From: Microthyrium microscopicum
Taxonomy: Eukaryota; Ascomycota; Dothideomycetes; Microthyriales; Microthyriaceae
Direction: 5' to 3'
DNA: 64,000 nt
Assembly: GCA_010405405.1 (NCBI GenBank)
Contig: MU004233.1
Coordinates: forward strand, 2,320,715 to 2,384,714
Positions within the stretch are counted from its first letter, which is position 1; the number at the start of each line of letters is the position of its first letter. Below the pieces are notes generated by a model. The model did no database searches, was not told the DNA's origin, and worked only from the letters and a program-made list of their open reading frames with translations. Shown here piece by piece: positions 35,159 to 44,731 of the stretch. The translations under genes and the position numbers were made by a program.

Positions 35159-37000
35159 TCATGCGCGTCGAATATCAGACCACCGATCAGCAATCCTCTC
35201 CACCACAAACACCAACCGTTCCCTCGCACTCCCCATCTCCAGCAACGCCAACCGATCCCGTTCCTGGCCTAAAAACACACCCGCTACCCACCAGCCCAGC
35301 GCGCCAACGTCTTCGATTTCTCCGTCGGTGATGGATGGCATTGCCCCGCGACTACCTTCGATGCCGCGTTTCCAGACATCTTCGCCCACTCGCCCGCGTT
35401 GCACGGCAAGGAATTCGCAGAGAAGTCGAACAAGTTCCTGTGTGCGTAGCCTCGAGACGACGCCAGAGTAGCTCCGTTTTGCGCGTGCCAACCAGTCTAG
35501 ACAAAGCGCGCCAGGCGTCCCATCGAATTGTACGCCCTGTAGCCGTGAGTCTAAGGCGCGCATGTAGCCTACTTGTACTCGTTCTTTTTCTGCGTCTAGT
35601 TCGGGCGTGTCGTCTGGGATGACGGTACAGGCTGCTGTCCAGTAACCTGCTGGCGCACGGGCCCAGTTTGAGACGTGGACGCGCGCCAGACCGGTGGTGA
35701 AGACGTAGATCTCCATATCTTTAGTCGGTGGGTTTGTAGCGAGAGTGAGCGGTTCGTAGACGACGCTGTCGATGCGAAGGAGGACTGCCGTGGTGTGAAA
35801 TGGCGGCGCGCTCGGATTCAGGGACGACGAGGGTGCTGCCATTGCGAAGGTACGTGATGGCGTGCGTAGTATTCGCCGTAGCATGGTGCGATATCGTGGC
35901 TCGAAGATGCGTAGATTCGTCGGTTGCGTTGGTAATGCGGGCGTGCAGACGAAGAGCGGATGTGTCATGGTACTGGGCGCAAGGCGCGAGGAGTCGAGGA
36001 AGTGTATTTTCGAGTCGGCGAGCTCAGGACGCCAGCAGACATTTATCACGCCCCAGAGAGCCATGTTGTTTGTCCAGTTCCAAGTATTTTCATGATGTAG
36101 TGATTCGCCGGACGGAAGGAGGACGCCAAGAGAGACTCGGCAGTTTGGACATGTAGGTTGAACCATACCGAAGCGGGGGTGTATAGATGTTTGGTCGATT
36201 TGTTGATGGAGACATTCGCGGCAGAAAGTGTGGCCGCAGCGGAGGGTCATGGGCTCGAGGTAGCAGCAGGAGCAGATGGGACATGTGAAGGCGGATTCTG
36301 GGACACCGGGGCGGACGAGGCGAGAGATGTCTTTTTCTGGAGCGTTCATTGTAGGATCTGAGGAGTCGAGAAGAAAACTGTCGTAGCGTCGTAATGAAGG
36401 AGGTCGATGTTCGATGACCATGGCGTCTGTTTTGAGGTCGTGGTCTTCTGATGGTTCCGAGTCTTCATCGTAGAGACCTTGTAAACATGCGCTGGTAATG
36501 ATGTTGGTGATATGTTCTATCAAGTCCGCAAAGATGACATCCCGAGGACAATCAGTTTCCGTATATGTCCTACACCCATCGATGGGGCATTTTTCCGACT
36601 CCAAGACACAACTCCGACAAAACGTATAACCACATCGTGTGGTTACTGGCCAAGTGCCTAGCTCCGATGAACATTGTGTACAAAGTAATTTATCCTGAAT
36701 GTGAAATTTGTCGAAATGGTCCGGAACTCGCAAAGAACGGTTGATTAGACCTTTGACTTCCATAAGATTAGAGGTCAGGTCATATAACGAATATGTGTTG
36801 TGAAGTAAAGTATATATATTGTTGCTTATACAAGAAGCAGAAGACGAGCGAGATCTATGTGTATGTATTAGCATTCTGTTATTGCAAAGGTGGCACACTC
36901 TGGTCATGGATGTTCCATAATGACGTTTACATAAAAATGAAAAGAGGGTAACAGAGGCTGAAACGGGTAAACTTACAGTAGAAGGAGCTGACGAGGCCAT
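35159..37000 (-). CDS. Double RING-finger and LON-domain protein (LONRF-like ubiquitin ligase), up to 613 aa
   Basis: The open frame extends past 37,000 only from a GTG; the first ATG is at 37,000 (MASSAPST). RING 1 spans residues ~107-145 (CTQC..CGYTFCRSC..CPIDGC). RING 2 spans ~240-287 (CPIC..CGHTFCRECLHQ..CPNC). A LON N-terminal-like substrate domain follows (~330-580; LFVCTPALP, IFEPRYRTMLRR). LONRF proteins are predicted E3 ubiquitin ligases; the LON part binds clients and has no protease site. The N-terminus is uncertain: a strong GTAAGT donor lies right after MASSAPST and residues 9-80 look intronic, yet none of the following AG sites keeps the frame. A start at ATG 36,763 (534 aa) is the alternative. 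Confidence 0.82.
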   Translation of the reverse strand: MASSAPSTVSLPVSASVTLFSFLCKRHYGTSMTRVCHLCNNRMLIHTHRSRSSSASCISNNIYTLLHNTYSLYDLTSNLMEVKGLINRSLRVPDHFDKFHIQDKLLCTQCSSELGTWPVTTRCGYTFCRSCVLESEKCPIDGCRTYTETDCPRDVIFADLIEHITNIITSACLQGLYDEDSEPSEDHDLKTDAMVIEHRPPSLRRYDSFLLDSSDPTMNAPEKDISRLVRPGVPESAFTCPICSCCYLEPMTLRCGHTFCRECLHQQIDQTSIHPRFGMVQPTCPNCRVSLGVLLPSGESLHHENTWNWTNNMALWGVINVCWRPELADSKIHFLDSSRLAPSTMTHPLFVCTPALPTQPTNLRIFEPRYRTMLRRILRTPSRTFAMAAPSSSLNPSAPPFHTTAVLLRIDSVVYEPLTLATNPPTKDMEIYVFTTGLARVHVSNWARAPAGYWTAACTVIPDDTPELDAEKERVQVGYMRALDSRLQGVQFDGTPGALCLDWLARAKRSYSGVVSRLRTQELVRLLCEFLAVQRGRVGEDVWKRGIEGSRGAMPSITDGEIEDVGALGWWVAGVFLGQERDRLALLEMGSARERLVFVVERIADRWSDIRRA

Positions 37001-38997
37001 GTATATATTTGAAAATCGCTTCAGAAATGTATGTATTTGGTTGCTGGTTTCGTGTATTTGGTTGTAAAGGTAAGTTATGTAGAGATGTTGGTGCACGATA
37101 GAATGCGCAAGACTGGAAGCTATAGAGGTGGTCGAGAGGCGAATAGGTGACGGCTAGGGTCCGATGGCAACGAACCAAACAAATTGCAGAAAGAAAAGGG
37201 AAGCTGCAGCTTTAGCTAATAGCGGAGGAGTAAGCCGAGAAACGAGATTGGTGGAGAGAAATAGCAGGAGCCAGGTTGACAGGTAGATAGTTGGTGATGG
37301 TAGAGTAGGATTTGAATATAGATGACGAGCACAAGCAGATCTAGGGCAGTTGTGTGTGTGTTGGTGTGGACAAGCAAATCTTTGATGTTACGGTGCCTCC
37401 ATCTAATAATGGAATGGCAGCTTATTATGAAAGGGGGATACAGGTTGCAATGATTACATGATTATTTTGGTGCTTGAATATTATTCAGACCAAGCGAATG
37501 GTCATGACAGCGGACCCGGTAAACGACATGAATGTTGTGGAAATGGGTTGTGGATAGAATAATGGGAGGAGAGTTCGGAGGAAAAGAACAAGTACCAGGC
37601 GGTTGGGTGGTTGGATGGTTGAGGAAGAAAAGAGGATTAAAACACCACAGAGTAGCCAGGCCGAGGATCGCGTGCATTCAAATCCAGATCGACGATACAG
37701 TCTTGACCCCTTTGAGCTCGGGGTGCTTGCGTTTCAATCCAATGAACATGTCTCAAATCTCGCTTATTTTACCAGTCTTGAACGACTAGCTTCGATACAC
37801 ATTCATTGACTTGTCAGTCTGTATCGATCCCATCGAACATGGCTTGTCAAGCTGTCAGTCCAACCTTATGCGAACTCCGAAGCTCTCGAGTCTCGGCAAG
37901 CACGGCCATCTTCGTATCCGTACCTTCAAAATACACCACTCTAGATACACCTGTACACAATTAATTATTCAGCCCCATACTCCATCAAGCATTATCAGAG
38001 TAACAGTACCCAACATAACAAGAGAGAAAAGAAACCCCACAAACCATATCTTCCAAGCTCCCGATCAAGGCACGAAGTCAGCTTAGGTGGCAAAGTCAAG
38101 TCAAGGTACAATGCATAATCCATCTCAACCAACCCCACCCGTATCGGAGATTACTCCGTACCAAGACCCTGGCACGCCAGGCGACCACGAGCCTCAACAA
38201 ACTCTGCACAATACCGGTCCTGTTCCGCCATACATCAACAACTAATCCATATCGATGACGCCTCGATAATCAACTTCTAGCATTCAACCATAATTCATGT
38301 GCCTCAACTATCCTTTTGCCTGAATCCTTCAGCTTCTAATAGTTACCAAAGCACCATGTGTATCGATGAGCCAGCACGATGTCGATGGACAAGCATAATA
38401 TTTCTTCAAGCACAATATCTTTAGAACCAAACCGCTTCAAGCACAACATCTCTACAAGCACAACAGTATGACAGCACGTTTAAAACCCCATAGCATCAAG
38501 CACAACATTTCTAGCACCCAGTCGCATCAACCACAATATCTCTAGAACCCATTCTTCAAGGACCCCAAGTCATGAAAAATCACAATATCTCTGACGACTG
38601 GATCGCAACTTCACAAAATTAAGCGGTACTCATCAAAAAAAAGGACCCGTAAATCACTAAGCGGTACCCCTACGACCATAATGTCAGCCTACAAGGGTAC
38701 TTTCAAGCACAATATCACAGAAGGTCAAACCATGAAACAGCATAGGTGCCTTCCATCCTCTTTAAAATCAAGCTTCAATCACAAACCAGACACTTGACAA
38801 TTGGATGAGAGATAATAAGTATTACACTTCAATACATATATCATGCCACAAGTGAGCGAGTCGCCAGAACTCAAAACTCCACATATAACTATCCAGCTAT
38901 CTTTTTCAAAAAATGCGCGCCATGCAGATAATAACAATCAAAAATGCCAATCGCTAAATGCAACTACAGTTCCACAAAATCTCCGCTTGTCAAAGGA
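37001..38997. other. 2-kb intergenic region with a degenerate repeat
   Basis: No supported ORF. The left half is the upstream region of the RING/LON gene; the right half holds the degenerate CAAGCACAATATC repeat described separately and the 3' flank of the glycogen-binding-module gene. Confidence 0.45.
38391..38712 (+). repeat. Degenerate dispersed repeat, core CAAGCACAATATCTCTAGA
   Basis: Variants of the core occur at least seven times at irregular spacing of about 20-110 bp, for example near 38,391, 38,407, 38,438, 38,498, 38,528, 38,580 and 38,703. Changes such as CAAGCACAACATC and CAACCACAATATC are mostly single substitutions. There is no reading frame. It looks like an old decayed minisatellite. 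Confidence 0.5.
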
Positions 38998-40863
38998 TCA
39001 GATCAACGCAGCTCCAAGATACTCAAATTCATCCATCAACCTCTCCATCTGCGACCCCCCAGTAGCACCCTCAACCTTACTCACCACCAACGGCGCCACT
39101 CCCCCAGGCACTCCCACAGGCAGACCAATCGGCGTCTTCTCCCTACTCGCCTCAAGTTCATTCGCAGCACTAACCCTAGCAGCCCAGAAATTATCCGAAA
39201 ACGCCATAGGACTCGTATGTCCACTATCCTGAATATCGCTAAACGTAGAACTAAGTCCATCATGACAATCACTCTCTTCTCCATCATCGGACATTAGCGT
39301 CCAGGTACTGAAGCGGCTTTCTTGGAAGGACGACCAGTCGCGTGCGAATTGTGATGGGGAGGCTGGGTTGGGGTCTGGTAGGACTTCGTTGTTGTGGGAG
39401 AAGAGGGGGGAGGGGATGAGGTAGGTGGGGAGGGCGGGGAGATCTTTGTTGAGGTTGGGTTTTTCGCTGGTTGTGGGTGAGATGGTTGGTGGTGAGATGG
39501 GTGTTGGTGTGGATTCGCGGACGGTGAAGGTGGGTATGTGCATGCCATATAGGTTTAGACCGCCGGTTTCTGAGCGTGGTGCTTGAGGTGCGCGGGGCGG
39601 CGAATCGACTTCTGTGATGCTGTCGGGGATGGAGAGGATGGGTGGTTGTGGTGCGCCGGCGAATGCTTGTCGCATGAGTGCGTTTTCGCGCAGTCGGCCT
39701 GTGGATGAGACGCGGCGGATGACGCTCTCGTGGGAGATGGCGCGGCGGTGGGTGGGCTGGTAGATGGGGCGGTCGTCGACTGCTGTCGCTGCTCTGCGTT
39801 CAACGAAAGGATCCGCGAGGCGCTTGATCAGGGAATCGACTGTCATCGACTCAGCTGTCTGACCGCTGTGCAGGTGTTCAGTTGATCGTGAGTATGGATT
39901 GGTCCGTTTTGGTAATCTAATGGGGTCCAGTTCGGTATGTGTTGTCGATGTGGGAGAAATGAGGATAGGATAAGAGATTTCGGCCTTGATAGGGCTTGTG
40001 CATTGAGATGATGCGCTTCTTGATTGTAGACTTCTCTGGCTGGGCTTGAGCTTGATGCTTCTTCCGCGACCTCCAACTCCAGGTAGGCGGGCTGAGACTG
40101 GTGACTTGACACGATCCATAGCCATGGAGAAGACGTTGGTTGGTACACTTGATGCTGACTTGATTGTGCGATGGCCAATAGCGGATGCTGGAGTATCTGG
40201 AAGAGTTGCTGACCATGCTCTTATATCGCTCGCTGTCATATAGGTTAGATTGGAGTTGTTATAGATAAGATTCACACTCACCATCTATCTTGGTCATAAG
40301 CTTCGGTAGTCTTGGCTTTGGTGCCGGTCGAGGATTGCGATATCTAAAGTCAGGATTCAACGTGTGAAACTCAGTCACGAGTGCCACCGAAGAAGACCTG
40401 CTTCTGCTAACGAATCGCTTCTCCCAGGGAACATCCAGGACATTGAGATATTGTCCAGGTAGTAGAGGGCAGCTGCTCGTTGATGGCTGTGAAGGATCAT
40501 AATACTCTTCATGACCGTCTATGCGATACTGGCGAATGTTAATATCAATCAGGCAGAACCAATGTGAAACTTACGTAATACCAATATGTTCCTCCCATCT
40601 TCAATCCTCCATCTCTCTTCTCATGAAATCCTGAAGAATCGCCATCATATATGATATTGCGAAACTTGTGACACCCAGTCCAGTTACCCCAACCGCGACG
40701 GCTGTCACGTTTCATTTCCCATGGCTCGGAAAAGTTATCCCAACTTCCCCACAGCTCAACGAGACAAGCTGCAGGATGGTGGCTATAAAAATCAGTCTCA
40801 AGGCTCTTTGGTAGATCATCCTTGTACTTACAGCATAAAGGTGACCAAAGTGGTAGACTCCAT
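38998..40863 (-). CDS. Fungal protein with N-terminal AMPK/CBM48-like glycogen-binding module, 573 aa, 4 exons
   Basis: Model: complement of 38,998-40,232, 40,282-40,528, 40,575-40,782 and 40,832-40,863; the frame closes at 574 codons including the stop. Exon 1 encodes only MESTTLVTFML. Residues ~1-115 look like an Ig-fold glycogen-binding (AMPK1-CBM/CBM48) module: VELWGSWDNFSEPWEMKRD, W and K positions typical of carbohydrate binding, then GLKMGGTYWYYYRIDG and CPLLPGQYLNVLDVP. The remaining ~450 residues are disordered, rich in S, P and R, with short charged motifs and a conserved-looking end (MERLMDEFEYLGAALI). Such proteins are common in filamentous ascomycetes without assigned function; glycogen targeting or signalling is inferred. 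Existence is well supported, function is not. Confidence 0.85.
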
Positions 40864-41792
40864 GATGAATTCGTTCCAGCTAATGTGTGAGGCTGAAAAT
40901 AAATATCTCTAGACGATCTTGGTTGCTTAGACGTCAAATTCCACGGACTGGTGTAGGGATAATATCCTTGGTCCTAGAAACCCCTAGAATAGTACGAAGC
41001 TAATGTTTGTTTCAGCGATTTTGCGTCGTTCCAGTGGTAACCAGAATTAAGTTGATAAGATCTGGCCAGCCAGTGAATAAGACTGGAAGTTTGTTAGACA
41101 ACAGCATCAACGAAACAATGCAAACAGCATCGGAGGCGCATTAAACCACTTACGTCAGAAGGAGTTGGGATTAATAACGAGAGGATGTTGGCTGTGCAAG
41201 TAAATTTAGACTGCAGAAACCTTGATTTTGGGTATAAAACGCCAAATGGGAAAAACGAAGGTCGAAGGCTGTCAATCGAGTATGCAACCTGTTGGAAAAG
41301 GCTGCATTACTGGAAGCCAGGGGCTAAACGAATGAAAAGCAAGATCTCCTGAGTAAAGAAGTCCTGAACCAAGTCCCAGCCGGAACAAAACAGACAAAAG
41401 ATGGGTCCCAAGAGTTTATAAGGACGTTTTTCTGCGCAAACTTAAGCGTTTGTTGTTTTTGCCTTGCAATCAAAGTTCCAAAGCAGTGTTCTTTGGTGGT
41501 GTGGAAACAGTGATTTGAGGCTCTTTTGGTTGAGACGTCTTTTCAGCGAACGGCCGGCCGTTCTTCCGTCAACGCCAAAACTTGCAGCCAGCTGGCGTAG
41601 GCTGGATGGACAGTTGTGCAGCGGAGGAGTTGTCGCGAAATGGGCTGAGAACCCAAGTGGTTGGATGACAGGCGTGCAGCTGCGCGAACTTGTTGGCCTC
41701 GAAGATGTTTGAAGCTGCAGGCTGTCAGAGCCAATGGATGAGGCTGAAGTCCAAAGGGGTTTCGTTAGTGGGCGCGTCAGATTGGCTGGGCT
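40864..41792. other. Intergenic, upstream of the glycogen-binding-module gene
   Basis: Normal composition up to the mariner insertion; no supported ORF. Confidence 0.4.
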
Positions 41793-41806
41793 GTTAGGCT
41801 CACGCT

Positions 41807-41830
41807 GGTGTACTAACTCACGGCGCAGGG
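41807..41830 (+). repeat. Left terminal inverted repeat of the mariner element
   Basis: 24 bp, reading inward GGTG then TACTAACTCACGGCGCAGGG; exact reverse complement of 43,176-43,199. Confidence 0.9.
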
Positions 41831-41900
41831 ACTAGGTAGCCCCTTTTCCCCTATCACCAAAATATTTGTATTATCTTTAAATATTAATTACTTAACCAAA

Positions 41901-43127
41901 ATGGGTCGTAATAACTCTAAAAGATAAGAATATGATACTCCTTAAAAAGCTTATTTTATTGAAGCTTTAAAAAATAAAGAAAACTTCTCTTCTTTTAACG
42001 TTCTTTATAAATCTAATAGAATTAATATATCTATATCTATAGGTCGCTATTAGGCTTTAGAATTTGAATAATATAGTAAAGAAGCCTGCTAAAGTATAAG
42101 AAAATAATCTATAAAGCTAAGAATACCTAAAAGAGTCTATAATAATAAGCTATAAGCTACTCTAAATTCTTTATATTCTCTTTATTAAATACCCTATAAA
42201 ATAATGCCCTTCCTCCTTAAAAAATGAGTCCTTTAAAAGCGATTCTTAGCGATTAGAGCCTATAGGCATAAACGTTAAATTACTAAGAAGATATCCCCTA
42301 AAAATAAGCTACTTTATATTACCTACGATAAGAGATATAAGGACGAAACTATTATAGAGTTTTAGAGAGATGTTTACTTTATGGATAAAGCCTATTTTAA
42401 CTCTCTTAACTTAGCAAACTATTAGGATTATAAGATATTAAGGCTAGGCTATTCTAAGGATTAATTACCGCCTTAAGAACTTAATAAATCCTCTTTAAAT
42501 ATAACCCTTTACGTTATAGGGGGGGTATTCTATAGAAGGAAGGGATTCTTTAGCTTTTATAACGATCCTACTAAATTAACTCTTCTAAAGCCTTAAGTAC
42601 TACTAAAACTATAATAAAGAAAGATAGAGATAGAGGAATAGTTTAAATAATAGTATTTAGATTATGAAGTAAGGAAACTACTAGAGGTTAAGATAAAACT
42701 AAAGAGTAATTTAATAACGTAGAAATTTTATATTAAGAAGATTCTACTAAAGTATATTGAAAAGATAAAGGCCCTTAAAGAGAAGTATAAGTATAAGATA
42801 TAGTTTTAAGAGGATAACGATTTAAGCTATAGAATAAGGTCTAAAAAGAATATAGTAATTACCTATAAAATATAGGTAGGACTTTAAATTATTACTTATT
42901 CTACTTAATCGCTAAATCTTAATCTTATAGAAGTAGTTTAGAATATTATAAAGGGCAGATTACGAGGTAAATAGTTCTTAAACGTTAATAATTTTAAAGT
43001 AGCAATTTAGGCTAAGTGGTAACGAGTAATAATCATAGAGATTTGGCGACGAATCTCTGAGATGCCTTAAAGGTGTATTGATATAATAAAGCAAGAAGGA
43101 GAGCGTTTAAAGTCTTCGTTATGGTGA
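41901..43127 (+). pseudogene. Tc1/mariner-type DDE transposase, RIP-inactivated, ~408 codons
   Basis: A single frame runs from ATG (MGRNNSKR) to TGA at 43,125-43,127 with many internal stops and no sign of a frameshift where I checked. The N-terminal part resembles a helix-turn-helix region (residues ~1-60). Toward the end the family block is visible: EDND.SY (second catalytic Asp region), a segment aligning with SPDLNPIE (here SLNLNLIE, near 42,909-42,935), and a C-terminal SEMPxRCIDII block. The D-to-N change at the catalytic-domain block and Trp/Gln-to-stop changes match RIP. It is non-functional. Confidence 0.85.
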
Positions 43128-43175
43128 TAATCAATTTTATATAGAATCTAATATATTGATTTTTGATGTTGTGGC

Positions 43176-43199
43176 CCCTGCGCCGTGAGTTAGTACACC
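43176..43199 (-). repeat. Right terminal inverted repeat of the mariner element
   Basis: 24 bp beginning CCCTGCGCCGTGAGTTAGTA; exact inverse of the left end. The flanking ACACCGGC..GTGGG is shared with the orphan end at 5,877-5,910. Confidence 0.9.
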
Positions 43200-43213
43200 G
43201 GCTGTGGGCTGGG

Positions 43214-44021
43214 TAAAACACACATGGATGATGGAGAGAACAAGTCGATGAGGAAGGCTATAGAAAATGGAATGAAGGTTGAATGCTGAATTGGTGGTAA
43301 AGGAGCGACATCCACTACTCTCTAGAGAGATGAGATGGGGAGAAGAAGAAGGCTTATGAAGATGGAGATACAAGATGAATTGTAAGCCAGTCTAACCAAA
43401 GAATATCTGAGAGGGAAAGCGCATTCCCCGAAAAGGGGTGGATGCATCCAATTGTCTCAACCAAATTATCGAATCCAAATTTCCCTGCTTTGTTCCTTAA
43501 ATTCTGCCCCATATTCGAGTTTATTGATGTTGAGTTCAAGCGTCTGTTAACCTGTGGTTTCGCATGGTTTGTTCTAGATGAATATCACATATCAAACCCC
43601 ATCCATCGCCTAATACAGGCCTCTCAATTACCCTTTCACCACCCAAGATTCTTTGTAAAATGCAAATTAGCTTTGATTTCATTTCCAGTTGCCAAGTTAT
43701 CGAATGCGCCATTGGCCATTCCCGATAGTTCCTCGAAAGTGGCGTTGTCGACGCCCGAACTCGCCTCCTCCACAACCTGGAAACACAACCGCCAACTTAG
43801 CGCATCTCAAAGCGACGCGCCGCGCCCAACTCCACGCGGCTCAAGATCAAACTCATCTCCAAATAATTATAGCAAAACTCAACTCCTTCGCTCCCTTCAT
43901 CTCACAGACGCCTAATCATACCCCACTGAGACCCCGCAAAGCGCGAATCTAAAGAAAGCAACGGACTACCATCGAGCGTTACGCAAAGTGTCGAACAATG
44001 CCCGTAACCGCGCGGTAGACC
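43214..44021. other. Intergenic, upstream of TEN1
   Basis: Two overlapping + strand frames (43,442-43,915 and 43,689-43,952) both look protein-like at 43,780-43,950, but I recognise no family and see no consistent splice model. It may hold the last exon of an unidentified small gene. Confidence 0.35.
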
Positions 44022-44539
44022 ATGTCTAGAGATCCCGTTCCAGCTGTACTCATCTTCCTTTCCGATCTTACTCGTTTCACAACTGAAACCAAAGTTCGGT
44101 TTCTAGGCTGGTAGGCGCGCGAACCTCTTCTCCAAAAAAAGCAACCTCCCTTCCTTTACCACAACTCGTCCTAGCAATTCCTGGTCCGCTGTTCTAACCT
44201 CACCTCGTTCCCAGTGTTGCCGATTATGATAGCGGCAACGTCCTGCTCACGCACCATTATCCAAGAGCTACGGCAACGCAGGTGGTAGCAAAGGTCAATC
44301 TTGACCATGTGCTTGAGTCTGCGCGCCCGGTAGAACTGCAAAAGGGTGCGTGGGTTAATGTCGTTGGATACACGGTGGGACGATCCGAGGACCCGGTCTA
44401 TGTCGCCGATGTAGGCAAGACGGCCGTCGAGGCGGTGGTTTGCGTCAAGGCTGTTATGCTCTGGGGAGATGGAGACTTGAATCTTGACGATTATGAGCAG
44501 GCGCTGCAGGGTCGAAAGGATACCGGAACCGCCGCATAG
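44022..44539 (+). CDS. TEN1: CST telomere-capping complex subunit TEN1, 137 aa, 2 exons
   Basis: Exons 44,022-44,110 and 44,215-44,539. The 104-bp intron (GTAGGC..CCCAG) is phase 2 and splits a Cys codon. The protein begins MSRDPVPAVLIFLSDLTRF and continues TKVRFLGCVADYDSGNVLLTHHYP across the splice. It then has KVNLDHVLESARPVELQKGAWVNVVGY and, near the end, VKAVMLWGDGDLNLDDYEQAL. This is the short OB-fold architecture of fungal TEN1 in order and length. With STN1 and CTC1/CDC13, TEN1 caps chromosome ends and assists lagging-strand fill-in. The first exon is only 89 bp, so no single ORF shows the gene. It converges on the kinase gene with 192 bp between stops. The family call rests on remembered pattern, not an alignment. 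Confidence 0.82.
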
Positions 44540-44731
44540 TCATGGACCACTTCTGAGGCGGAGCTTATATCAATCGCAACAAGCTCAACTCGATAGTTTA
44601 CGGAAAACTCGAGGAGACTTTGCACGATTTCTTTGTCTCGTGTAGCCGAATGCCCCATGACTTGGAACAATGAAATGCAGTGCCATTGGGATGGCGCAAA
44701 CATGCTAAGCGCAACGACCAAGGACTTTTCT

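Larger units (their letters stand above)
41793..43213 (+). mobile_element. RIP-degraded Tc1/mariner-type DNA transposon
   Basis: An AT-rich island of 1.4 kb lies in normal DNA. Its ends carry a perfect 24-bp inverted repeat (41,807-41,830 and 43,176-43,199; core TACTAACTCACGGCGCAGGG) with weaker similarity continuing outward. TA dinucleotides at the ends suit TA-target insertion, but the exact boundary is uncertain by about 10 bp. One transposase frame fills the interior. Unlike the ends, which keep GC-rich sequence, the interior has lost nearly all CpA/TpG. A third copy of the end lies at 5,877-5,910. Confidence 0.85.

Noticed and set aside
37001-37096. N-terminal extension of the RING/LON protein
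   Set aside because: It would start at GTG; the first ATG is at 37,000.
43442-43952. Two overlapping + strand ORFs before TEN1
   Set aside because: Both look partly protein-like (for example NLAHLKATRRAQLHAAQ), but no splice model or family could be supported.
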